DNA of 64,000 nucleotides from Sunxiuqinia rutila (lineage in GTDB: Bacteria; Bacteroidota; Bacteroidia; Bacteroidales; Prolixibacteraceae): the NCBI RefSeq assembly GCF_050589705.1, contig NZ_JBNGOT010000015.1, positions 60,792 through 124,791 on the forward strand, in the 5' to 3' direction. Of this stretch, positions 1 to 8,804 are shown piece by piece. The notes below the pieces were generated by a model. The model made no database searches. It had not been told where the DNA came from and saw only the letters and a list, made by a program, of their open reading frames with translations. Position 1 is the stretch's first letter, and each line of letters starts with the position of its first letter. The position numbers and the translations under genes are program-made.

Positions 1-977
1 TGCACATCAGCCCGAAGCCAATACCGATAAAGCTGGTCGCCGTCGTGATAAATCGTTGATGCATGTCCTTCCAGTATTCCCAAAGAACCATCCCCACTGG
101 GTAACGCTTGATCTAAAGGGGGCCCCCAAGGTTCCGTGCCATCTCCCTGATACTTTTGCCACCACGATTCAGCCCAATCCGAATGAATAAAAAAGCGTCC
201 GTTATAAAACCATTCCACTCCTTTTTTCACAGCTTCAGTAGATGCATTTTCAGGAAGTGGTTCTTCTTTGGAGAACATTGGAGATACCTCTGATTTAAGC
301 TCAGGAACTTTTAACTCTTTATCAGAACTAACCCAAGTCAAAATATATTTCCAAACTGCTTGCCAGGAATCATTTGGACCATACCTTCCTGTTCGGTAAT
401 TGCTCAACTTTGTTGTTGCAATTAAAGCATTCTCTTTATGAAAAAGCAGGGGATAATCATCCGTTTCCTCCAACCCATAAGCGGCATGGTCAAATCCTGC
501 AACTTTTGCTAAAACAATTAAGGGTTCTTTTTCCTTCGTTTCCAGAAAATGACAATCATTTAACCCAATGATATCCATTCGCTTCAGGGTTGCCCCAAAA
601 ACATCGGCAGTTATAACTCCCCTTTCGTAATTGGTTTGGAGGACATTCTTCCCTAATTCTATTCCCGGAAAATCCTCGGGGTACTCGATGTATAATTTAA
701 GATTCTTTTCTTTAATCGCCTGGTACAATTCATCCGAAACGCCTTGTTCTTTTTGTGGATAACTATCCGATACCTTAATAATTCCGATTCCCTCTGTTGA
801 CTTTTTCACAGCATCCTCCAGCGTAGGAGATAGCCTAACCTCCAAATCTACCTGGCCAAGCAAATCATATAGATCATTCTCTGTACTTCCAACATAGTAC
901 ACCACATTTTTACTGGAACATCCTACCAGCATGCTATACATCAAGATAAGGAATACACTTACACTCTTTATTTTCAT
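1..977 (-). CDS. Lipoprotein of a PUL, C-terminus cut by window edge
   Basis: Partial reading frame, open at the window's left edge. It starts with ATG at 977-975. The first residues form a lipoprotein signal peptide with lipobox LVGC (Cys about residue 20), so the protein is probably exported and lipid-anchored. The first ~250 residues look like an alpha/beta domain without a clear family. They are followed by an aromatic-rich stretch (WFYNGRFFIHSDW, then LPSGDGSLGILEG and YRYWLRADV) that resembles the start of an (alpha/alpha)6 six-hairpin glycosidase-like domain; this is a resemblance only. It lies 136 bp downstream of the SusD gene on the same strand and probably belongs to that locus. 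The gap 978-1113 contains an imperfect hairpin (AATAAGGTT near 1050 pairing with AACCTTTATT near 1101), which may separate or modulate expression. Confidence 0.6.
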   Translation of the reverse strand, partial: MKIKSVSVFLILMYSMLVGCSSKNVVYYVGSTENDLYDLLGQVDLEVRLSPTLEDAVKKSTEGIGIIKVSDSYPQKEQGVSDELYQAIKEKNLKLYIEYPEDFPGIELGKNVLQTNYERGVITADVFGATLKRMDIIGLNDCHFLETKEKEPLIVLAKVAGFDHAAYGLEETDDYPLLFHKENALIATTKLSNYRTGRYGPNDSWQAVWKYILTWVSSDKELKVPELKSEVSPMFSKEEPLPENASTEAVKKGVEWFYNGRFFIHSDWAESWWQKYQGDGTEPWGPPLDQALPSGDGSLGILEGHASTIYHDGDQLYRYWLRADV

Positions 978-1113
978 TCGTTAAATACTTTTATTGACAC
1001 CTCTACTTTTTACTAAACTTTGATAGGAAACGCTCAAGTTTGAAAAAAGAATAAGGTTATCCCAAAGCAAAATCTCAGCTTGAAAATGCTTATGAGACAA
1101 CCTTTATTTCCTC

Positions 1114-2844
1114 TTAATACCCAGGATTCTGTTCCAAATTAGGGTTAAGTGTTAATTGATTAGACGGAAGGGGTTTTAGGTAATTCTTATTAGGATTAAA
1201 TTGCCAACCATCTTTGGCAGGGCTATTTTCATAGGGAGCAATATACCCATTCTTCGAAAATAGAGCTTCGGGAACTAAGACCGGGCGAAACTCATCTTTT
1301 ATATCTGCATATTGTTGAATTTTAGCGCCCAACATTGGACGTTGAATAATATCCGCTGCAGCCCAACGCATCAAATCATCAAAGCGATAACCTTCACAGG
1401 CCAACTCAACTCGTCTTTCTCTTCTGATCTCATTCATTAATTGAGACAGTTGTGGAAACGTTTTTGAAACACCTTCGTCAAATCCAGGATCAACCGTTAA
1501 ATGAGGCATGTCTACTCGATCTCTCAGCAAGTTAACCGATTCATCCAACACAGACTGAGTACATTCGTTTAGCTCTGCCTTTGCCTCTGCATAGTTCAAC
1601 AGGACTTCGGCATACCTGAAGATAATACTCCCGGTAATATCCTGATTACTGGTTCTGTCTGCAGTCGGGTTGTTTCCCTTTGCTAACTGATAGCCTGTTG
1701 TGTTTCGGAGTCTGGCCTCCAAGGTAAGATCCGGAACCGAAAAAAAGCTTGTATCTGTTCCTGAGATATTCCGAACATCTCCCCGAACAAATATGGTCTG
1801 AGCTAATCTGGGGTCTCGATTGCTTAATTCCTCATCGATTAAATCATCTCCTAAATACAGGTCACTAACGGCAATCGGCTTTCCATCTGTACACAAATAA
1901 GAATTAACCAATGATTTTGAAATTCCTGTGTTCTTATCTGATACTCCGAAAAACGCACTTGCTAAGTGGTAAAGGTTAAGACTCAAATCCCATTTTTTCC
2001 ATAACATGATTTCCTGGCTGTTCGAATAATCCTCCTGATTAAACAATCCCCAATAATGCTCGCTAGGACTTGTTCCCGCCTTATCAATGGCAAAATGCCC
2101 AGAAGTGATCACTTGGTTTGCTGCCTCTGCTGCTTTTCTGAAATATTTATCCCAATCGGCATTGTCAACGCCAAAGTCTGTTCCATTATGATACTTTTCC
2201 CAAGTTCCTTCATAAAGCGCAACCCGACTCTGAAATAAAAGTGCAATTTCTCGATAAATGCGCCCCTCTGTTTCCTGTCCTTTTTCGGGCAACAGCGCAA
2301 TTGCTTGATCTAAATCAACCAAAATAGAATCGACAACAGCGTTTCTCGGAGTTCTTGGAGCATAGAGCTCTTCAGATTCAGTGGTAAGCGTTTTACTGTA
2401 CCAAGGAACATCGCCAAAAGTTTTTACCAAATCAAAATAAAACCAAGCTCGCCAAAAGTACATTTCTCCGATATAAGCACTTACAGTTGAAAGCTCTTCC
2501 TCGGTTTTGTGATAGTTCTCCAAAAAGAAGTTTGCACTCCGAACTTTACTGAAGTCCCAACCACCGCCACTTCCAGGAACCTGAATTGTTCCAGCAAGCT
2601 GTGCATTGTAATTATAATCTCCTGAAACCATATTGTCGGAGGAGTTATCCATCTCAAAAATCCCCAACCAATAGCCTTCATGTGTCGGAAAATTGCCATA
2701 AAACTTATTGGCATAAAGTTCCATTTCTTTCTTCGAGAATGTAATTTCTTTGTCGGTAATTGTATCTAATGGCGGCTTGTCTAACACATCCTCACACGAC
2801 CATAAAATCATCAACGACAACAGTATTATTATATAATTTTTCAT
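1114..2844 (-). CDS. SusD/RagB family glycan-binding lipoprotein (locus 1)
   Basis: 576-residue outer-membrane lipoprotein that caps its SusC partner and binds glycan at the cell surface. The N-terminus is a hydrophobic leader ending in WSC (Cys 17), as in SusD lipoproteins. The body has SusD hallmarks: an early YxPPLD-like segment, a central TPR-like helical region (SAYIGEMYFWRAWFYFDLVKTFGDVPW), the RYAEVLLNYAEAKAEL helix, the RRERRVELACEGYRFDDLMRW block near residues 480-505, and the C-terminal signature LNPNLEQNPGY. It lies 15 bp downstream of the SusC gene, so the two are surely cotranscribed. The length is usual for the family. The bound glycan cannot be predicted. Confidence 0.95.
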   Translation of the reverse strand: MKNYIIILLSLMILWSCEDVLDKPPLDTITDKEITFSKKEMELYANKFYGNFPTHEGYWLGIFEMDNSSDNMVSGDYNYNAQLAGTIQVPGSGGGWDFSKVRSANFFLENYHKTEEELSTVSAYIGEMYFWRAWFYFDLVKTFGDVPWYSKTLTTESEELYAPRTPRNAVVDSILVDLDQAIALLPEKGQETEGRIYREIALLFQSRVALYEGTWEKYHNGTDFGVDNADWDKYFRKAAEAANQVITSGHFAIDKAGTSPSEHYWGLFNQEDYSNSQEIMLWKKWDLSLNLYHLASAFFGVSDKNTGISKSLVNSYLCTDGKPIAVSDLYLGDDLIDEELSNRDPRLAQTIFVRGDVRNISGTDTSFFSVPDLTLEARLRNTTGYQLAKGNNPTADRTSNQDITGSIIFRYAEVLLNYAEAKAELNECTQSVLDESVNLLRDRVDMPHLTVDPGFDEGVSKTFPQLSQLMNEIRRERRVELACEGYRFDDLMRWAAADIIQRPMLGAKIQQYADIKDEFRPVLVPEALFSKNGYIAPYENSPAKDGWQFNPNKNYLKPLPSNQLTLNPNLEQNPGY

Positions 2845-2859
2845 GGTATTTTGCTCTTA

Positions 2860-5800
2860 TTAAAAGTTAACATTTACACCTAAAGCATACGTTTTGGTTA
2901 TTGGATACACTTTACCAGCTCCCCACCATCCGTGAGTTAATTCGGGATCATACATTTCGGGTAAAGAAGATATGGTAAAGAGGTTTTCGCCAGTTACAAA
3001 AACTCGAATTTTGCTAATAAAACCGATATCATTCATAATACTGCGAGGTAAAGTATACCCCAGCTGAATATTCTTAAGTCTCAAATACGCCCCATTCTGT
3101 AAATACTTCGTCTGCGGATACTGGTTTTTATGGATCTCCCGACTGTTGTATGGCTTCGGATAGTAGGCATCGGTATTATCAGGTGTCCAGAAATCAAGCT
3201 GAGGCTCGTACAAATTCGATCCAAAACCTCCGGTAAACCCCCAGAATAATACACCTCCATTTCCATGATTACCTACCCAAAGGTCACGTTTTGCTGTGCC
3301 TTGTAAAAAGATTCTAGCATCAAAGCCTTTCCAGCTTGCTGTTCCATTAAGTCCAAAATTAAACCGAGGGGTAGAGTTTCCGATAACCTTTCTGTCTCCC
3401 GGGTTATCCAGCGTTCTCGGATTATCCCCCGAGCTTTCTCCCCAATCAACAGTTCCATTACCATCTAAGTCGCGATATTGAATATCTCCCAGAGACCAGT
3501 TTCCCCAAAACAAAGATTGATCAGGCATATTGGCTAGCTCTTCTTCTGTCTGAATAATTCCAACAGTCTCCATTCCCCAAATCTCTCCAATTTCCATTCC
3601 TTCGTAGTAAGTCGAAAGCAATTTAGTTGGATTATTGTATTTCAGCACTTTTGATTTGTAGTCGGAAAGGACGAAAGACAAACTGTAATCGAACTCTTTT
3701 CCAATACGATCTTTCCAGCCTAAGGTCAGTTCAAACCCTTTTGTTTCAAGGTCTGCATTATTTTTGGTCGGAACGGATGTCCCCAACACAGAAGGTAAAG
3801 CTTCTGCGGGTCCAATCATATCTGTTGTTACCCTTCGGTACCAATCGAAAGAAGCTGTTAAACGATTCCCCAACAATGCGGCATCAAAGCCAACATCAAA
3901 GGTGGTAGCCACTTCCCATGTTAAACTCTCACTAACCAAACCTGGAGTTCCTAGGTAATTCGGGAGCTTTCCATCAATGATATAGGGGTACTTTGTTCCA
4001 ATTCCAATCGTACTCAGGTATAAGTAATTTGCGACATTCTGGTTCCCTAACGAACCATAAGATGACCTTAACTTGAAGGAATCTACAAATTCTAAATTCC
4101 AATAATTTTCTTTCGCCATATTATAGGCTACCGAAACTGAAGGGAACAAGCCAAAGCGGTCTCCCTCGGGAAATTTCGAGGTACCATCGTACCTGGCATT
4201 AAACTCAATCAAATATTTCTCCTTAAAATTGTATTTTAAGCGGGCAAACGTGCCCATGGTTGCCCACTGTGAAAGGTTCTCTGCCAAGTCGGTATCGCCA
4301 ACACCAACCGCAATAGAAGGGATATCATGAGAAATTAGATCCCTCTTCAGTCCATATAACCTTTTATAATTATTCTCCTCAACCTGCTGCCCCAAAAGCA
4401 CATAAAAAGAGTGTCCTCCTAATTCCTTCGTATAAGAAGTATAGAAGTTAAACGAATTGTACTCGGTTGTCGCGAACTGCGTTGAGTAAGCATCCAAGTG
4501 GCTGGTATAAATAGGTTGCTCATCAATCGTATACTCCCAAACATGAGGCATTGCGTGCGTAGATTCACGGTAAATATGATTTCGGTAGGTGTAATCGAAA
4601 TTGATTTTCCAATCTTTTATTGGCTCTAACTCTAAAATACCACTAAGACTAAATTCGTCATTATTGTGATTGGTTCTTCCTGCAGTTTGCTTTCCCAAAT
4701 GTGCTGTTGCAGCTAAATGTCCATTCGGATCATAGAGCGACCAGTTGGGAAATCGAGTAGTTGCCAGGTGCGCCCAATTTCCGATATCACCGTTATAGCC
4801 ATCAGATGGCTTATCCAAGTAGGTTTTGTAATAACGGGTTCTCAAATCCACCCGCATCCAATCTGTCGGTTCTGTATGAATATTGGAGGTCAGGTTGTAT
4901 CGATCAAAATCTTCGTTGGCATAGCGCAGAAAACCTCCTTCAGTATAATAACCGCCTCCAATGTAATAGGTAACATTCTCTCCGCCACCACTAATGCCAA
5001 CATTGTGCTTTTGGTTCGATCGGTTGTTTTTAAAGAAAGCTCTCCACCAGTCAACATTGTCATTATCTAAATTGGCATATGACCAATGATTGGCTTTATT
5101 CGGATCAGGGACATTGGACGGATAATTCTCCGGATCAGCGATATAGTTTTTGATTCGTTGAATATGTTCCTCGGTAAACATTGGTGATTGTCCCGAATTC
5201 GCTGAAGCAATATTATAAGATTCAGCAAAATCAAGAGAATTAACTTGGTTAGGCGTATGTGTAGGATTACTAAAACCAAAAGAATTATTGTAGGTAATCG
5301 AAATCTTTTCGTTTTTATCTCCTTGCTTCGTTGTAACCATAATCACCCCATAGGCAGCCCTTGCTCCATAAATAGCTGCAGATGCCGCATCTTTCAACAC
5401 GGTAAAGGTTTTGATGTCCGATGGGTTCAAGTCCGTTATGTTGTCAACTGGAATTCCATCAACAACAAAGAGTGGACCTCCTCCATTAATACTTGTCGTT
5501 CCCCGAATGTTATAGCTAGGTCCTGCACCTGGCGCACCATCAGTTGTCGCAACATTCAGGTTAGCCACTTTTCCCTGAAGAATCTGTCCAATATTTGATA
5601 CCGGCCGGTCTTTTAGTTCTTCTTCTCCAACCTGAGCGACCGCCCCCGTAACATTTACTGCTTTTACCGTTCCATACCCAATTGCTACAACCTCCTCAAT
5701 TCCAATCGCATCTTCTGCCATCGTCACATTAACAGTCATTTGATTCCCAACAACAATTTCCTGCGCCTGCATTCCTACAAAAGAAAAAATCAATACGCCT

Positions 5801-6339
5801 GTGGAGGGGATATCATCAATCGTGTAGTTTCCGTCAAAATCGGTAACTGTTCCCTGAGTGGTTCCTTTCACCAACACGGTTACTCCGGGAAGGGGTTGAC
5901 CATTTTCATCCACCACCTTACCTGCTACAGTTCGCTTCTGTTGCATTCCCAGCCAATCAGCATCTTTCGAATCAGGTTTGAGAATGATTTGTCGGTCGTT
6001 AATGACAAAAATCGTTTCTGTTCCCTGAAAAATATCGGCCAACACCTCCTCTATTTTCTTGTTATTCAAATCGACATTAATCTGTCGGTCAACATCAACA
6101 AGAAGGTTGCTGTACAAAAAATAAAACTCACTGCTTTTTTCAATTTCGATTAAAGCATCTTTTACCGTGGAATTAGTCAGTCTTAATGAGAGCAGCTTAT
6201 CTTGCGAATAGCTACTAATAGCAAAAGTCTGGCTAATTAAAATAGTCATTAATAATACGAATAGTTTCATAATCCGTGTAATTTTCCGGACTTGACAAAT
6301 AGGCAGAACCAAGCCAAACCGGTTTCGATTTTTTTTCAT
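2860..6339 (-). CDS. SusC family TonB-dependent transducer/transporter (locus 1)
   Basis: 1159-residue outer-membrane transporter. Order of domains: a long N-terminus with the signal peptide core around residues 25-46, an STN (secretin/TonB short N-terminal) domain at about 55-120, a carboxypeptidase-regulatory-like beta domain at 135-215 (GQPLPGVTVLVKGTTQGT), the TonB-box-like EEVVAIGYGT at about 215-224, a plug to about 345, and a beta barrel ending in NVNF. The STN domain marks it as a transducer that signals to the FecR/ECF pair encoded just upstream on the same strand. It forms a complex with the SusD encoded 15 bp downstream. The start ATG at 6339 is kept because all three SusC proteins in this window share an MKK-plus-basic extension before an internal Met. 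Substrate unknown. Confidence 0.95.
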   Translation of the reverse strand: MKKNRNRFGLVLPICQVRKITRIMKLFVLLMTILISQTFAISSYSQDKLLSLRLTNSTVKDALIEIEKSSEFYFLYSNLLVDVDRQINVDLNNKKIEEVLADIFQGTETIFVINDRQIILKPDSKDADWLGMQQKRTVAGKVVDENGQPLPGVTVLVKGTTQGTVTDFDGNYTIDDIPSTGVLIFSFVGMQAQEIVVGNQMTVNVTMAEDAIGIEEVVAIGYGTVKAVNVTGAVAQVGEEELKDRPVSNIGQILQGKVANLNVATTDGAPGAGPSYNIRGTTSINGGGPLFVVDGIPVDNITDLNPSDIKTFTVLKDAASAAIYGARAAYGVIMVTTKQGDKNEKISITYNNSFGFSNPTHTPNQVNSLDFAESYNIASANSGQSPMFTEEHIQRIKNYIADPENYPSNVPDPNKANHWSYANLDNDNVDWWRAFFKNNRSNQKHNVGISGGGENVTYYIGGGYYTEGGFLRYANEDFDRYNLTSNIHTEPTDWMRVDLRTRYYKTYLDKPSDGYNGDIGNWAHLATTRFPNWSLYDPNGHLAATAHLGKQTAGRTNHNNDEFSLSGILELEPIKDWKINFDYTYRNHIYRESTHAMPHVWEYTIDEQPIYTSHLDAYSTQFATTEYNSFNFYTSYTKELGGHSFYVLLGQQVEENNYKRLYGLKRDLISHDIPSIAVGVGDTDLAENLSQWATMGTFARLKYNFKEKYLIEFNARYDGTSKFPEGDRFGLFPSVSVAYNMAKENYWNLEFVDSFKLRSSYGSLGNQNVANYLYLSTIGIGTKYPYIIDGKLPNYLGTPGLVSESLTWEVATTFDVGFDAALLGNRLTASFDWYRRVTTDMIGPAEALPSVLGTSVPTKNNADLETKGFELTLGWKDRIGKEFDYSLSFVLSDYKSKVLKYNNPTKLLSTYYEGMEIGEIWGMETVGIIQTEEELANMPDQSLFWGNWSLGDIQYRDLDGNGTVDWGESSGDNPRTLDNPGDRKVIGNSTPRFNFGLNGTASWKGFDARIFLQGTAKRDLWVGNHGNGGVLFWGFTGGFGSNLYEPQLDFWTPDNTDAYYPKPYNSREIHKNQYPQTKYLQNGAYLRLKNIQLGYTLPRSIMNDIGFISKIRVFVTGENLFTISSLPEMYDPELTHGWWGAGKVYPITKTYALGVNVNF

Positions 6340-6351
6340 AATTTTGTGATC

Positions 6352-6436
6352 GTTAGAATTTTACAATTTTTTCCAGAAGATTGTCTAATTAACTAATTGC
6401 AAGGGGGATGTTCCAGCATCCTCCTTTTTAGTTTTT
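6352..6436 (+). ncRNA. Predicted cis-antisense sRNA opposite susC start (locus 1)
   Basis: No coding function. On the plus strand, opposite the 5' end of the locus 1 susC gene, a perfect TAnnTTTG box (TAATTTTG, 6339-6346) overlaps the susC start codon. About 85 nt downstream, a hairpin with arms 6401-6410 and 6417-6426 and loop TTCCAG is followed by T-rich sequence (6425-6438), as in an intrinsic terminator. The transcript would cover the susC ribosome-binding region. Antisense sRNAs at this position, such as DonS of Bacteroides fragilis, repress susC homologues. The -33 element is weak. Promoter use and existence of the RNA are inferred; the same arrangement recurs at the other two loci. Confidence 0.45.
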
Positions 6437-6465
6437 TTAATTCCTTTCCGTATTTACATAGGCTC

Positions 6466-7518
6466 CTAGTTTTTATGTTTTGATATTCGATATTGTGCAT
6501 TATGTATTGATTTATCATCTGTGGATTTTATTCGCTTACTCTCCAGATTCAAATCAGCAGCTTGCGTGATATAATCCAGCACCTGAGGTAAGGTTTCATG
6601 TTCAATGGTAAGTGTAAACGTGTGATTTGCCAGGCTACCATCGGGATCCACCAACTCAATATCTGCATGAAACCAGCGCTCCAGCCGTTGAACCACATCG
6701 GCCAAAGGATCATTTCTAAAAATCAGTTTTCCTTCAGTCCAGGCAGTGTATTTCTCCACATCCACTTTTTGTTTGACCAACTCTCCCGTTTGCTTCGTAT
6801 AAACAAGCTTTTCGGTTGGAAGCAACCTAATCTCCTGCCCTTTTTCAGTAAGGAAATGGACTTCTCCTTCCTCCAGGACTAACGACGAATAAGCATCCTC
6901 TTCATAGGCAGATAGGTTAAATCGCGTTCCGGTTACTTTCACTTTTCCGGCTTTTGTTTTCACATAAAACGGATTGCTTTTGTCTGACACAACATGAAAG
7001 TAGGCTTCTCCAATCAACTCCACTTCGCGATTTTTTCCGGAGAAATAGCTTGGGTACCGCAATATGGTTCCTGCATTTTGCCACACTTCGGTTCCATCGG
7101 GTAAAGTTGTTCTAATCTTTGATCCGAAAGGCGTTGCCAGTTCAACCATGGTTGCTGGCTGCTTACTTTTTAGTTTATCCACAGTCAGCCAAAGTGTTCC
7201 AAGCAATAAGGGAATAAATAAAATGGCTGCAGCCCGCACAAAATAATTTTTCAGGCTTCTTAGAATGGGTGCTTTAGAGCGAGGTTTTGCCGTAATCAAC
7301 TGCTGATGGATAAGCGCTAACATCTCATCCAGCTCTTCTTTTTCCAGTTCATTTTTATAGGACGATTTATTTTTCCAATACGCATAAAGCGCGCCTTCAA
7401 CTTGTTGATGATCCCCATCTTTATTTAAAAGATGAATGAGCTCGTCCAGTTCTTCCGTGCTGCAGTTGTCTTCCAGATACTTCTGAATTAAAGTTGTTAT
7501 TTCATCTTTTTTCTTCAT
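6466..7518 (-). CDS. FecR-type anti-sigma factor (locus 1)
   Basis: 350-residue inner-membrane regulator that holds its cognate ECF sigma factor until the STN domain of SusC signals across the periplasm. The N-terminal ~90 residues are a cytoplasmic anti-sigma helical region. One membrane segment lies at about 93-113 (FVRAAAILFIPLLLGTLW). The periplasmic FecR domain follows with the signatures TPFGSKIRTTLPDGTEVWQNAG, VELIGEAYFHV and TGTRFNLSAY, then a C-terminal STN-binding region (LADVVQRLERWFHADIELVD). It lies between the sigma gene and susC, the usual order. Family assignment is firm; pairing with the neighbouring sigma factor is inferred from position. Confidence 0.93.
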   Translation of the reverse strand: MKKKDEITTLIQKYLEDNCSTEELDELIHLLNKDGDHQQVEGALYAYWKNKSSYKNELEKEELDEMLALIHQQLITAKPRSKAPILRSLKNYFVRAAAILFIPLLLGTLWLTVDKLKSKQPATMVELATPFGSKIRTTLPDGTEVWQNAGTILRYPSYFSGKNREVELIGEAYFHVVSDKSNPFYVKTKAGKVKVTGTRFNLSAYEEDAYSSLVLEEGEVHFLTEKGQEIRLLPTEKLVYTKQTGELVKQKVDVEKYTAWTEGKLIFRNDPLADVVQRLERWFHADIELVDPDGSLANHTFTLTIEHETLPQVLDYITQAADLNLESKRIKSTDDKSIHNAQYRISKHKN

Positions 7519-7879
7519 TGATTGAAATTATTTGTGATCATCTGTGACAAACCTTTTTTTTCGATGCATGGTTCTTCAAAATACTTCTTCTTGTTTGATG
7601 CTTTTATCCAACTCGTTTTCGGCATGCTGTTGTTACTTTAGATCTTCATTCTAAGCCCGGTCAAAAGCATTACGCAAAAACGTGGTCTACCCCCCAAAAG
7701 AAATTATTATTTTTTTGAAAATTCCTGACATTAGGCCTCAAGAGCCAAGACAAGAAGACAATAGCTATTAGACATTAGATTTTCGGACAATTGCAATCTT
7801 GAAAACTAAACCCCTCCATTGACAGATCACTTCCCTTCACTCGTGATGACGATAGTATTTGAAAACCGAAAACTGACTA
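7519..7879. other. Gap between ECF sigma and fecR (locus 1)
   Basis: 361 bp without a credible gene. Read in the fecR direction, 7642-7669 holds TTTTGACC followed by GGGCTTAGAATGA, which resembles segments at the same place in loci 2 and 3 (24747-24774 and 27889-27913) and is a candidate ECF-sigma promoter for fecR-susCD. Near 7765-7783 there is a copy of a dispersed TTAGACATTAGA-type intergenic repeat. Confidence 0.35.
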
Positions 7880-8464
7880 TCAACTGAACAAAGCCATAAA
7901 AAGTAACACCAATAGACTATTGGAATCAATATGAGCACGAAGATGCCTTAAGGTCAAATTGATTTGGTTTTCAACCGTTTTCGTGCTTAACCCCAACTTT
8001 GATGCTATTTCCTTGTGGCTTAGCCCATCCTCCCGGCTCATCTTATAAATCTGTTGACGTTTTTCAGGCAATTCGGCAATTAAGCGCTGAACTTCCTCAT
8101 TCAACTCCTGAAACTCCACCATGATTGCTGATTCAGAGCTGTTCAGGCTAAAATAATATTTCAGATAAGACTGAAATTCTGTTTCTTTTACCCTTTTGCG
8201 AAAAAGGTCAATAATTAGGTTATGGGAAATTGTAAACAGAAATGATTTTAATGAATGCGAAGTATCTATCTCAGCTCGTCGACTCCAAATTTTCAAGAAA
8301 GTCTCTTGCACAATTTCTTTCGAATCCTCCTTGTTTTTCAGCATTGAAAATGCAAAGCCATACAACCGCTGGCTGTAGAGCTCGTAGAGTTCATCAAAAG
8401 CTTTGATCTCACCACCACGAATTCGGGTTGCTAGTTTTTGAAGTTTATCCGGCGAAATTTCCAT
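7880..8464 (-). CDS. ECF RNA polymerase sigma factor, FecI-like (locus 1)
   Basis: 194-residue extracytoplasmic-function sigma factor. Region 2 occupies roughly residues 20-95 (FDELYELYSQRLYGFAFSML, then EIVQETFLKIW, the core- and -10-binding part). Region 4 follows at about 125-180 (LIAELPEKRQQIYKMSREDG, then the helix-turn-helix LSHKEIASKLGLSTKTVENQ). Length and layout match Bacteroidota FecI-type sigma factors that switch on polysaccharide loci. It is the first gene of the sigma-FecR-SusC-SusD order on the minus strand and is separated from fecR by 361 bp, long enough for an autoregulated promoter. Sigma activity is firm from family. Target promoters are inferred. Confidence 0.93.
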   Translation of the reverse strand: MEISPDKLQKLATRIRGGEIKAFDELYELYSQRLYGFAFSMLKNKEDSKEIVQETFLKIWSRRAEIDTSHSLKSFLFTISHNLIIDLFRKRVKETEFQSYLKYYFSLNSSESAIMVEFQELNEEVQRLIAELPEKRQQIYKMSREDGLSHKEIASKLGLSTKTVENQINLTLRHLRAHIDSNSLLVLLFMALFS

Positions 8465-8804
8465 CTTTTTTCAAATAAGAGACTAGCTGTTAGACACTAG
8501 ACTTTAGGTTTTTAGATATCCATCAATAGTTTTCAGTCTTAGCCTGCTCCTTCCTTTCATTATCGGGCTTCTGGTGCGACAAAAAACTATTGTCATGGAA
8601 CTTTTGAACTGATAAAATTAGAAAAAAACTGAAAGATTAATCAGATCGTTTTTTTCATTGACAATTTCCAGGGGGGCGAATTACTAGAGTCCACGTTCTA
8701 GCGTCTAATATCTAACATCTAGAATCTTTACTTCTTTTTAAGATATAGACTTGCTCACGCTCGCATATACTATCGTTAAGCGGAATTAATATCCCAATGA
8801 CATC
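8465..8804. repeat. Intergenic region with TAGAC-type degenerate repeats
   Basis: 340 bp between a sulfatase gene and the ECF sigma gene. At 8481-8520 the sequence is rich in TTAGACACTAGACTTTAG-like steps. At 8684-8730 a related stretch (CTAATATCTAACATCTAG) lies in the opposite orientation, so the two form a loose inverted pair. Related text occurs at 7765-7783 and 41535-41585. This looks like a dispersed low-complexity repeat of the genome; function unknown. Confidence 0.4.

Noticed and set aside
4717..5598. Long frames antisense to susC of locus 1
   Set aside because: Shadows of the susC coding sequence with no start signals or domain features.
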